A stretch of DNA of 64,000 nucleotides from Ahaetulla prasina (lineage: Eukaryota; Chordata; Lepidosauria; Squamata; Colubridae), in NCBI RefSeq assembly GCF_028640845.1, contig NC_080541.1:36175935-36239934 (forward strand). The letters are read 5' to 3'. Each line of letters opens with the position of its first letter. Within the stretch, counting starts at the first letter, position 1. This document shows positions 36,676 to 45,841 of the stretch, one piece after another. Position numbers and translations under genes: made by a program. The notes under the pieces are model-generated. The model saw only the letters and a program-made list of their open reading frames with translations. It was not told the origin of the DNA and ran no database searches.

Positions 36676-37309
36676 TTTTTAAAATATAGCCTAATAACGG
36701 ATAAAAGGAGGTTAAAAAAGAAAAATTCAAAAAGCTTTTCTTCTGAATCACTATAATCCCAAAGAAGAAGAAAAAATATAAATCATAAAATTCTCATTTC
36801 TTCCATTTAGTCAGTATCTTCTAGTTCCACACTAGCTGTTAATGAGCATTTCTTTAACTTTCGTTTCTAATACACACATTCCACAAAACGCCATTTGCTT
36901 TCTTCTCTCCTATCTTCGCAACAAGTATATCCTCAGGGGATTGCAGTCTTCTTACAAACAAATGCTAGAACTCCAATATCTGCTCTGTCTGCATTACAAT
37001 CCACCATAAATCAATTCCCGCCACGGAGATTGGAGGCTACATTTTTTTCTGTCAGAAGACAGATGCATCTCCGAGTCTGGGGCTTTTCAGGCTATGGAAG
37101 GAGCACTGCCCTCAAGCCCCCCAGAAACTTTTTCTGTGGCTTTTTTGGGTGTCTCAACTTCAGCCTGAATGCTCATCTCTCCCTCTTTGCCCGAGGGAAG
37201 AGACTTACAAGCTGTCGGACAATAGATTTACGATGTCCTGACAGCTCTACAGGAGTTAGCAGTCTAAACAAGACTGCTTTTTCAACGAAGCGGAGCCAAA
37301 CCGGAAGTC

Positions 37310-37492
37310 CCTAATGGGTTATGGTTTTTAATTGGAGTTTTACTATTGATTTTTAATAGTTTTAATGTTTAGCCAAATTTGAATTAGATTTTTATAGTGT
37401 TTTTTAATCTATTTATGTATATTGTTTTATGCTGGCTGTAAACCGCCCTGAGTCCTTTGGGAGAAGGGCGTATAGAAATTTAATAAACTAAA
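37310..37492 (+). mobile_element. CR1-L3-like LINE 3' UTR (right part of the split copy)
   Basis: It resumes with the duplicated target CCTAATGGGTTATG and runs to GTAAACCGCCCTGAGTCCTT, GGGAGAAGGGCGTATAG and an AACTAAACTAAACTA tail. This is the same 3' terminal block as 1694-1760 and 13510-13560 seen in reverse. Confidence 0.88.
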
Positions 37493-39075
37493 CTAAACTA
37501 AACTAATTACCCACTCCAGCCTAAGAATCTCTGTGGTCTCTCGTCCAACTACTAACCAAGTCTTAAGTTGTTTAATTTTTGAATCCTGGCAATGTGCTGT
37601 TAATGAGACTAAATGAAAAAGAAAATGTGCATTGGCCACTATTGGAGAAGTTAATTGTGTTCGCTTCAGACTAATGGGGTGGGGCAAATGTGCAAATCTT
37701 CATCACTTCTCTAATTATAATAATCTGGTTTGAAATCACATTGCTGAACCAATCCCAAATATGGGAATTTGATAATGGATATTTATCAAATTCCCAAATC
37801 CTAAACATTCAGATAAAATTAGAAATAGTCAGATTTAGAGTAGATCTTTGAACCCTTATAAATTTTCTTACAAACTCAAAATTTCTTTGTAGTTGAATGG
37901 CTGTCCTTTAAGGGTAAATAAAACTGTATGCATCATCTTGGATTTTAACATTTGATATCAGTCTTTGTTTTACACTGGCTGTTTTTCCTCGACAAATTAT
38001 GCCAAAAACAAAATTAACACTACCAACATATCTCTGCTTATAAGGAAAGCGCAAACTAACTGATTATCAACGCATAATTTACATAAAATATTTGTAAACT
38101 GTGCTTGTGTCTCAGATTCAGACTCCAGACCTGCAACACTTAAATTATGTCTGAATTTGTGCCAGTCTATATCATCCTCTGCCTTCCTTGATCTAGTTTA
38201 ACTAACCTTTGAAACTACCTCTCTGTTCTCTAATTCTTGTGGGGGGGGGGAGTTTATTGAACATTAATCAGGTCCACCCCAACAGTGTACGATCTCCTAA
38301 AAATGAACTGTTACTTGTTTGTGCTGATACTATATAGTGTACTAATGATTTGGAAAGAGCATGTGTATATTGCAATCTGCCAAGACCGGATAAAGAGAAA
38401 TTCCCAAAAACAAACATCTTTGATATAGCAAAGTAGTTTATAGGAGTAAGATCAATATAAATCTTATTCAGTTTCTTTGAAATGTAGGCTAGGTCTGCTG
38501 AGCATGAGGCTGATTTTGAGCTGAATTGGTTATTTTTCTGCTCATACTATTTGTCCTGTTTAAACCCTTCCTTATAGCTTCAATATTTTCCAAAATAGAG
38601 TAACAGCAGGTGTGACATGAGAATGATACAATAAAACATCTCAGTGAAAAATGTAGTATCATCAAATAGCAAGGAATGGAAGCCGATGACATAGTCCTAA
38701 TCTAATGGTCAATGCCAAACATTTCCTTCTGTAAAAAATAAAAAACAATTGGTCCCCTGAATTATGAGTCCTTTTTGAATCCAACTTTCAAAAGTCAGAG
38801 GGCTTGTCATATTCTAATGTTGAGTTTAAGGGTTACTGTGATGCTGCAGCACTATACTAATTTCCTTTACTTCTGCTATCATATTTTCCCTTGTATATTT
38901 GTAATTTTGTATGCTGATATGAAAAGGCTGGTCATAGATAGACAGACAGAAAATTTCAAGGCTATCTCCATTTTTATGAATGGTTTATTGAGAAAAAATA
39001 AAATAGTTCATTGGAAAACTATTTAAAGCCAGTGCTTTAAATTAGGTAAGGCAATCTGTTGGTAACCTGGGCAGT
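37493..39075. other. Unassigned DNA
   Basis: Nothing recognised. A G-run interrupts at about 38241. Confidence 0.4.
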
Positions 39076-39079
39076 ATTT

Positions 39080-39255
39080 ATTAAATGATCATTGTTCTGC
39101 AGAAACACTCTGATTGACATATTTTCTACCAACTGCAGTTTTTGGATCACCTTCAAAGACAACTTCATGTGGAGCACATTACAATAGTCTAAAGTAATCA
39201 GGCGTAAATGACTGCTGCCAGGACTTCTCAGTCTGAAAAGGCATCAATGGCCCAC
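39080..39255 (-). mobile_element. Old CR1-type LINE fragment
   Basis: CCAACTGCAGTTTTTGGATC, ACCTTCAAAGACAACTTCAT and GTGGAGCACATTACAATAGT resemble, in reverse, the C-terminal RT coding region of CR1-L3 (compare the 'GAGAGCATTGCAGTAATCCA' block at 2346-2366). No frame survives. Confidence 0.5.
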
Positions 39256-39380
39256 TAACCTAATTGGACAAAACCTGTCCCCTCCATCCCAGGGTCCATC
39301 TGCTGTTGTACAAGAGCCATGATTCCAAGGGGAATCCAAGCTGTGAACCTGTTGTTGAGGGAGAATACTTCCCTCTGGAG

Positions 39381-39484
39381 CGGAGGTCACCAACCGTGGC
39401 AACTTTAAAACTTGGTTTGCTGGCTGAGGAACTCTGGGAGTTGAAGTCCACAAGACTTAAAGTTGCCAAGGTTGGAGACCCCTG
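39381..39484. mobile_element. Foldback hAT MITE, 104 bp
   Basis: The arms GGCAACTTTAAAACTTG and AGACTTAAAGTTGCC are inverted partners. Flanks CTCTGGAG (39373-39380) and CTCTAGAG (39485-39492) match in 7 of 8 positions. The right duplication is also the left duplication of the next element. Confidence 0.88.
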
Positions 39485-39492
39485 CTCTAGAG

Positions 39493-39627
39493 TATGGGTG
39501 TCAAACTGGCAGGCCCGCAGGCCGGATGCGTCACATGAAGGCCACGCCCACCCCAGCTCCATGAAGGGGAAAAAAGTCACAATGCATCACATGGCGGCAA
39601 CGTGACGCCACAAGTTTGACACCCATG
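39493..39627. mobile_element. hAT MITE, 135 bp, abutting the previous one
   Basis: The inverted ends are TATGGGTGTCAAACT and AGTTTGACACCCATG. An exact 8-bp duplication CTCTAGAG lies on both sides (39485-39492, 39628-39635). The interior GGCCACGCCCACCCCAGCTC recurs in degraded form at 43998-44107. Confidence 0.92.
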
Positions 39628-39744
39628 CTCTAGAGCTATCAACAGAATTGACACACAGCCAAGATATTTCCAAGCAAACAACATATGGCTGGGACTCAGT
39701 TTAGCCCTGTTTCATTCTGTTAAAACCTTCACAGTCTCCTGATG

Positions 39745-40101
39745 CCAAGATAAAGATAAAGGTTCCCCTTACACATATGTGCTAGTCGTTCCCGACTCTA
39801 GGGAGCAGTGCTCATCTCCGTTTCAAATCCGAAGAGCCAGCGCTGTCCGAAGTTGTCTCCATGGTCATGTGGCCAGCATGACTAAATGCCAAAGGCACAC
39901 GGAATGCTGTTACCTTCCCACCAAAGGTGGTCCCTATTTTTCTAATTGCATTTTTTATGTGCTTTTCGAACTGCTAGGTTGACAGAAGCTAAGACAAGTA
40001 ACAGGAGCTCACCCCATTACACAGCACTAGGGATTCGAACCGCTGAACTGCCGACCTTTTGATCGACAAGCTCAGCATCTTAGCCACTGAGCCACCATGT
40101 C
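39745..40101 (-). mobile_element. Sauria-type tRNA SINE
   Basis: In reverse orientation it has TAAAGGTTCCCCTTACACAT, GTGCTAGTCGTTCCCGACTC, GTCATGTGGCCAGCATGACT, the B-box region GGATTCGAACCGCTGAAC and the A-box region TTAGCCACTGAGCCACC. It is one of the better preserved copies in the window. Confidence 0.9.
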
Positions 40102-40272
40102 CCATTTGATGCCAAGTTAACAACTTCCATAGCATCTCAATTGTGGACCTGTCCTGGCAAGGTAGTGAATAATAAGATACCACCAGTATCATAATCAAGA
40201 AATATTTTTCTAACTCATTTCTTTAGCTGTTTCTCAGTCTTCTAATTCACTTTTCTACTGTTTTACAGAGTG

Positions 40273-40617
40273 CAGGTAGTCCTCAACTTATGACCACAAT
40301 TGAGCCCAAAATTTATGTTGCTAAGTGACAAATTTGTTAACTGAATCGCCACATTTGTTAAATTAGTAACCCAGTTGCTAAGTGAATCTGGTTTCCCCAT
40401 TGACTCTGCTTGTCAGAAGGTTGCAAAAGGTGATCACAAGGGACACCGCAGCCATCATAAATGTGAGTCAGTTGTCAAGCATCCAAATGTAAATCACATG
40501 ACCATGGGGATGCTACAATGGTCGTAAAGCTGAAAAATGGTCATAAATCTCTTTTTTCAGTGCTGTTGTAACTTTGAATGGTTACTAAGTGAATTGTTGT
40601 AAGTCAAGAACTACCTG
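40273..40617. mobile_element. Long-TIR TA-type MITE, copy 2
   Basis: The left end CAGGTAGTCCTCAACTTATG and the right end AAGTCAAGAACTACCTG are imperfect inverted copies. The right flank starts TA, and the left flank TG is probably a mutated TA. The interior phrases (ACCATGGGGATGCTACAATG, TTGACTCTGCTTGTCAGAAG) are shared with 16484-16826. Confidence 0.8.
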
Positions 40618-42325
40618 TATATCATAAGGAAGGTATCTTCGTTGACAAGAGCCTAAACCAATTTTTTTCAATTCCCTTTTGAAGTTACATTAAGTCTGCA
40701 TGAAAACATGCAAGGGATGATTAGATTTTAGAGCTGCTGGTTGCTTGCTTCTGCTGCAAATGAGCCTAGCAAATCATTTTTCTTGAAACATTAAATGTTT
40801 TTCTCCCTTTCCATATTCATTTTTAAATAGTTAAATTGCATGTAATCATGATTTCCTAAATATTTCTATTTACTAATTTTCATCTTTATATTGGTTTATG
40901 GCTGAGCAACCTATAGGGCATTTATTATTTTGAAATTTCAACATTCTTTTTTCTATGCTGCCCGCAAACTCTTGAGAAAGGGCTATAATGGAAAAATTGG
41001 GACACCAGTCAGAACAAGCTGCACAGCTCTGATATAAATGATCAGTTTGATAATTGGACTTAATTATGGATCTTGTCTCAACAATTGACAAATTCTGTCT
41101 GAAAGGTCAACATGCAGTTCAATAATTTATGGCCCACAATCCTACTTGTTATGATATGGCAATCCAGGTTTACATTAAAAAGGAAACTAAGGTCATGCCA
41201 TCTCCTCCAGTTAGTCATTGTCATTTATTCTCTCAGAGCATCTGCAAATTTTGAGGATGGCTCAAATGATGTTACCATCTGTTGGGAAACTCCAATTCCC
41301 TAGCAAACAGATGTATATGTAAAAGTACATATTTTTCTAATTAGCAATCTTTTGGCAAGAAAACTAGAATTAGGACAAGCAAGAGGATTAAATTTTGCTT
41401 GTACTTTTTGAGATTATTTTCAAATTACAGACTAGGGGATTGCTGATAGAACATTAAAAAGAAAATCGGGTTTTTTAATTTCTACAGATTTTATAATAGA
41501 TAGATAATCCATATTTGGATGTAGCCATTTGTTATTATTCAGTCAGTGCACAAAGATTATATTGTAAGATTTTATTTGCCAATTTTCAGTTTAAAATATA
41601 TTGCCTCCTCCATGCCCAGGACCATGGGGAACTAGTCAAGGTAAAACTTGACAAATCAAGAGTAGTGCCAAGAAAAGGATATTGGGGAATATGGGCATTG
41701 TTTAACCAAACTGAATCTTTTCACTCAAGACCAGAACTATATTTTTGGAATGGGGAATGAACTCATCCCAAAGCAAATTATTTGCGGACTGTTCCATATG
41801 TTCACATTTATAATAACACAAGCTGTTCATTTGTATCAAACTTTCATCTAAGAGTGAGTCTATCTTTTTTGCTGCACAATGTTCTCAGTAAGGCCAATGG
41901 AGTAATCCAAGATAAATACAAATTTAAGAAAGCCTGTTGAGCAGTTCCAGGCTCATGCGGATAAAACTGGCTTCCTTGATCCTTACTGGTATTGCAAATG
42001 TCAAAGAATATGAGAAGATTTTGTAACCTACTTGTCTTTGAAACTGATGAGTTTAACCATGATTTCACTAACAAATGCTCCATGTATGCCTACCGAGTTC
42101 TTACATATTTATCGTGTACTTGTATTCTGACCTTTTTAAGGAGATCAAACTCTTTTACAATCAGGAATTAAATCCCTCTGAATTTAGCACGAAAATAGAT
42201 AGCACTTCCTTAACAAAACAAAACAAAACAAAAATAGGACTGAAGAGACTGGAGAATTGAAGGCTTTAGTTTTAGCTTAAAAAATCTCATCAATAACAGG
42301 GTAGAATTCTGAAGAACTTTTACCT
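40618..42325. other. Unassigned DNA
   Basis: No element or exon recognised. A short (AAAAC)-type run lies at about 42217-42232. Confidence 0.4.
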
Positions 42326-42401
42326 TTATGCCCTTGGTGCTCTCTGAGCTTGGTTGTTTTCTTGCAGATGTTTCATTACCCAAACTAGGCAACATCATCG
42401 G
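42326..42401 (-). ncRNA. Hammerhead-ribozyme-like motif in a retroelement fragment, copy 1
   Basis: On the minus strand the order is CGATGA, a stem arm TGTTGCC, loop TAGTTT, arm GGGTAAT, then GAAAC and ATCTGCAAG. This resembles the hammerhead core CUGANGA / stem II / GAAA with the expected U changed to C. The sequence continues AAGCTCAGAGAGCACCAAGG on the minus strand. The same block is at 44111-44178 in plus orientation. Hammerheads occur in the terminal repeats of Penelope-like elements, which is my best guess for the host element. Activity is doubtful given the core substitution. Confidence 0.4.
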
Positions 42402-42552
42402 TATATAATATAATATAATATAATATAATATAATATAATATAATATAATATAATATAATATAATATAATATAATATAATATAATATAATATAATATAATA
42501 TAATATAATATAATATAATATAATATAATATAATATAATATAATATAATATA
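42402..42552. repeat. (TAATA)n pentanucleotide array
   Basis: About 30 nearly perfect units immediately follow the 3' end of the minus-strand CR1 at 42553. The position fits microsatellite seeding by CR1 3' ends described for snakes. Confidence 0.96.
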
Positions 42553-43995
42553 ACAACAGAGTTGGAAGGGACCTTGGAGGCCTTCTAGTCCAACCCCCTG
42601 CCCAGACAGGAAACCTTATACCATCTCAGTCAGATGGTTATCCAACATTTTCTTAAAAATTTCCAGTGTTGGAGCATTCACAACCTCTGCAGGCAAGTTG
42701 TTCCACTTATTTATTGTTCTAACTGTCAGGAAATTTCTCCTTAGTTCTAAGTTGCTTCTTTCCTTAATCAGTTTCCACCCATTGCTTCTTGTTCTACCCT
42801 CAGGTGCTTTGGAGAACAGCCCGACTCCCTCTTCTTTGTGGCAACCCCTGAGATATTGGAACACTGCTATCATGTCTCCCCTAGTCCTTCTTTTTATTAA
42901 ACTAGACATATCCAGTTCCTGCAACCATTCTTCATTATGTTTTAGACTCCAGTCCCCTAATCATCTTTGTTGCTCTTCTCTGCACTCTTTCTAGAGTCTC
43001 AGCATCTTTTTTACATCGCAGTGACCAAAACTGAATGTAGTATTCCAAGTGTGGCCTTACCAAAGCACTATAAAGTGGCACTAACACTTCACGTGATCTT
43101 GATTCTATCCCTCTGTTTATGCAGCCCAGAACTGTGTTGGCTTTTTTAGCAGTTGCTGCATACTGCTGGCTCATATCTAAATGGTTATCCACTAGGACTC
43201 CAAGATCCATCTCACAGGTACTACTATTGAGCAAGGTACCACATATACGGTACCTATGCATTTAGGGTTTTTTGCCTAAATGTAGAACCTAACTTTTTTC
43301 ACTCTTGAATTTCATTTTGTTAGATAGCTCCCAATGTACAAGTCTGTCAATATCTTTCTGTAACTTGAGACTATCTTCTGGAGTGTTGGCTATTCCTGCC
43401 AGCTTGGTGTCATCTGCAAATTTGATGAGTTCCCCATCTATCTCCTTGTCCAAGTCATTGATGAAGATGTTGAAGAGTACTGGGCCTAAAACAGAGCCTT
43501 GGGGTACTCCACTGCATACTTCCCTCCATGTGGATGTAGTTCCATTGAGGACTACACGTTGAGTGCGGTTGGTCAGCCAGTTACGAATCCATCTGGTGGT
43601 GGTGCTGTCTAACCCAAATTTTTCTACTTTATCTATTTTTTATTTTATTTATTTATTTGTTTTTGTCATAACAATATAGACAAGCATAACACAAAAGATT
43701 ATATAATATATAAACAAACATATGAGGAGAAACAAGGAGGTATAAGCATATATAGGGAAAGAAACAATAGGACAGGAATGGTAGGCACGTTTGTGCTCTT
43801 ATGCACACCCCTTAGAGTCCTCTTAGGAATGGGGTGAGGTCAACAGTGGATAGATTTTGAATAAAGCTTTTGGTAGTGGTAGGTTATGGTCTACTTTATC
43901 AAATGCTTTACTGAAGTCCAAGTAAATTATATTGACAGCATTCCTCTGGTCTACTAATTTTTTCACTTTGTCAAAGAATGCAATAAGATTAGTAT
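42553..43995 (-). pseudogene. CR1 LINE, RT and C-terminal region, with nested insertion
   Basis: On the minus strand the copy carries the CR1 RT core: VCSGVPQGSVLGPVLFNIFI, an intact FADDTKLAGIANTPED catalytic box (about 43417 leftwards), [65 protein letters not shown] and LEIFKKMLDNHL. The 3' end is the CR1 signature GGTCCCTTCCAACTCTGTT. The frame is broken between 42924 and 42935 and by an insertion at 43634-43889. 5' of about 43995 the element is truncated. The (TAATA)n array is its 3' extension. Confidence 0.92.
43634..43889 (-). mobile_element. CR1/Rex-like LINE 3' end nested in CR1, 256 bp
   Basis: It carries the 3' UTR signature of the LINE at 58560-62470 in the same orientation (ACAATAGGACAGGAATGGTA, AGTCCTCTTAGGAATGGGGT). 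The 11-bp duplication TCTACTTTATC (43623-43633, 43890-43900) flanks it. This dates it as younger than the CR1 copy it interrupts. Confidence 0.93.
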
Positions 43996-43997
43996 TA

Positions 43998-44110
43998 GTT
44001 CAGGGCTACCAAACTCCCAGCCTGTGGGCTGGATGTGTCATGTGCTGGCCACGCCTACGCCCGGTTCAGTGAAGGGGAAAAAAGTCCCGACACGTCACAT
44101 GATGACATCA
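43998..44110. mobile_element. hAT MITE fragment (family of 39493-39627)
   Basis: Left end degraded (CAGGGCTACCAAACTCCCAG). The interior ATGTGTCATGTGCTGGCCAC and GTGAAGGGGAAAAAAGTCCC match the intact copy. The right end is missing, replaced by the hammerhead-like fragment. Confidence 0.65.
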
Positions 44111-44215
44111 TGGCATCAATACCTAATTTGGATAATGAAACATTTGCAAGATGCAAGCTCAGAGAGCACCAAGGGCCCCTCATTCAACCCTGAGTACAAC
44201 CATTCTTCTTTATTG
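44111..44215 (+). ncRNA. Hammerhead-like retroelement fragment, copy 2
   Basis: Homologous to 42326-42401 in the opposite orientation: TACCTAATTTGGATAATGAAACATTTGCAAG, here abbreviated as arm TACC, loop TAATTT, arm GGATAAT, box GAAAC. The first core box is degraded. The fragment continues CAAGCTCAGAGAGCACCAAG and CCTCATTCAACCCTGAG. Confidence 0.35.
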
Positions 44216-45775
44216 TTATCTTTATCTTGTCAAGTACAATAGTAGTTGTTAGGAATAATGTACCCTATGAAATAAAGCAAGTAGAAGGGCTATGTTTACT
44301 CCTAGCAAAGGAATATTGAATCAAGTATTATGTTTCCCATAGGGATCAACGAGATCCCTATGGGAAGTCCTTATGAATCATGACAGTTCTTTCCTATTCT
44401 GGTATTCTGCTGCTGAAGATAGTATACAGTTTTATAAATACCGGCAGCCTTACAGTGAATGATCATCTATCTTCAGTTAATTGATTAAAAGCTAGATTCA
44501 GAACAATGGGAAAATATTTCAGGCATCAGAAACCTATATGATTTTTTCCAAAAGGCCACAAATATGAAACATCAGAAATGTATCAATAAATCTTTCACAA
44601 TAACAATAATGTAGGCACATTATTGTTACAATATATTTTTTTAATTCAAGATCTGAATTTATAATATAGTGACTCCCAAGATCTAATGAAACAGAATATG
44701 CAATGTTATGCTGAGTTCTCTAACACAAAATATTGGATGCATGTAAATGAAAGCCTTTCAAAAGCTTTGCTGCACATTGGGAAATCGGCCATTTTAAAAA
44801 AAAAAGAAACAAACAGCATTTCTTCATTTGGCACGTCTCATCTTCTTCGGGCTCCTGCTCCTCCTCCTTATTCCAAAAATACCCTTCGAAGTAATTGTAC
44901 CCTTCAAATTGTATATTTTCTTAAGTGTATGTACACTTCAGTATAAACCACTACTATGTATGATTGTCCTGCCTTGGAATTTAGTTTCTTTTCACAGATA
45001 CACATAAGAATATGCATTGCTTAGTATGCATGAAATATTGCTGGTTTAGTTTTGAAAGACGTAAGAAATACATTCCCTTTCTGTTGCTACCATTGCCTTA
45101 CATTAAACCTGAGAGATTACAGCAATGTGCAATTTAAAGCATTTTATTTCACTTAAAGGAAAAGAATAAAAGCTCTATATTCATTGTGTTGCATTCCGTA
45201 AATATAATTAATCTTATTACAGGAATAAGTAGGAGAGAGGGACTGTCAAGATTAACAGCTCCAATGTTTTTTCCAAAATAGAATTAGTGAAGCTAAAGCA
45301 AAACTAAACTGAAAGTGTGAAAAACCTTTTAGATGTTATGTTATATGAAACGGAATTCTATTTAATTCAAAGTAATGATTTGTATAAAAGCTTGCCTTGG
45401 TAAAAAGCTTTTTACATTAGTGTAATCAGAACTTAAACCATAGTACATAAGTCTAAATTCATGGGCTTCACTTGCAGTCCTAACTATGGTAGTCAATCAG
45501 GAAATTAATAAGTCCTGCCATTCCTTTGCATTGATTATTCAAAAAGTAGTCTTTATTTGGAATTCTCAGTCTTCTACTGTCTTACTCAAGCTCTAGACCA
45601 TGGAAAGACTGGAAGGTGAATAGCAAATCCAGCCAAGATTGATGAATTAATGGACAAATGGATCCTATTGTGAACAACTGGCAAATATTTCAGATAACAA
45701 TTGTGCTAATGTGAGGATTTTGTAAAAAAAAAATCAACACTTTAACAATAAAATTGAGGCCCAATGCAAAGCTGT
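44216..45775. other. Unassigned DNA
   Basis: No element recognised. A perfect short hairpin at 44334-44366 is listed separately. Confidence 0.4.
44334..44366. repeat. Perfect 14-bp hairpin
   Basis: TTCCCATAGGGATC (44334-44347), loop AACGA, GATCCCTATGGGAA (44353-44366). No further context explains it. Confidence 0.92.
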
Positions 45776-45777
45776 AT

Positions 45778-45803
45778 TTGTGTGTGTGTGTGTGTGTGTG
45801 TGT

Positions 45804-45837
<34 letters not shown>
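45778..45837. repeat. (TG)n then (AG)n microsatellite
   Basis: About 13 TG units followed by about 14 AG units. The leucine/serine/histidine-rich minus frames here are repeat translations. Confidence 0.98.

Positions 45838-45841
<4 letters not shown>

Larger units (their letters stand above)
33757..37309 (-). mobile_element. HAL1-like ORF1-only L1 insertion, 3.55 kb
   Basis: An exact 14-bp target duplication CCTAATGGGTTATG (33743-33756 and 37310-37323) brackets the whole insertion. Its 3' end is at the left (T-run on the plus strand, i.e. a poly-A tail), and its 5' end is at 37309. In element order: a 5' UTR of about 630 bp, an intact ORF1 (36675-35698), a 628-bp tandem repeat in two copies (about 34409-35664 on the plus strand), G-rich polypurine tracts typical of L1 3' UTRs (pyrimidine-rich at about 33890-34070 and 34165-34205), and the tail. 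No ORF2 endonuclease or RT sequence is seen, and the post-ORF1 region is stop-rich. Because both target-site copies abut the element, the loss probably preceded insertion. That is the structure of mammalian HAL1 elements. Confidence 0.85.

Noticed and set aside
36895..37314. 139-residue plus-strand frame as a gene
   Set aside because: It is antisense to the 5' UTR of the L1-derived element and ends at the insertion edge. No motif.
42402..42552. CRISPR-like or satellite array
   Set aside because: The unit is only 5 bp with no spacers. It is a microsatellite tied to a CR1 3' end.
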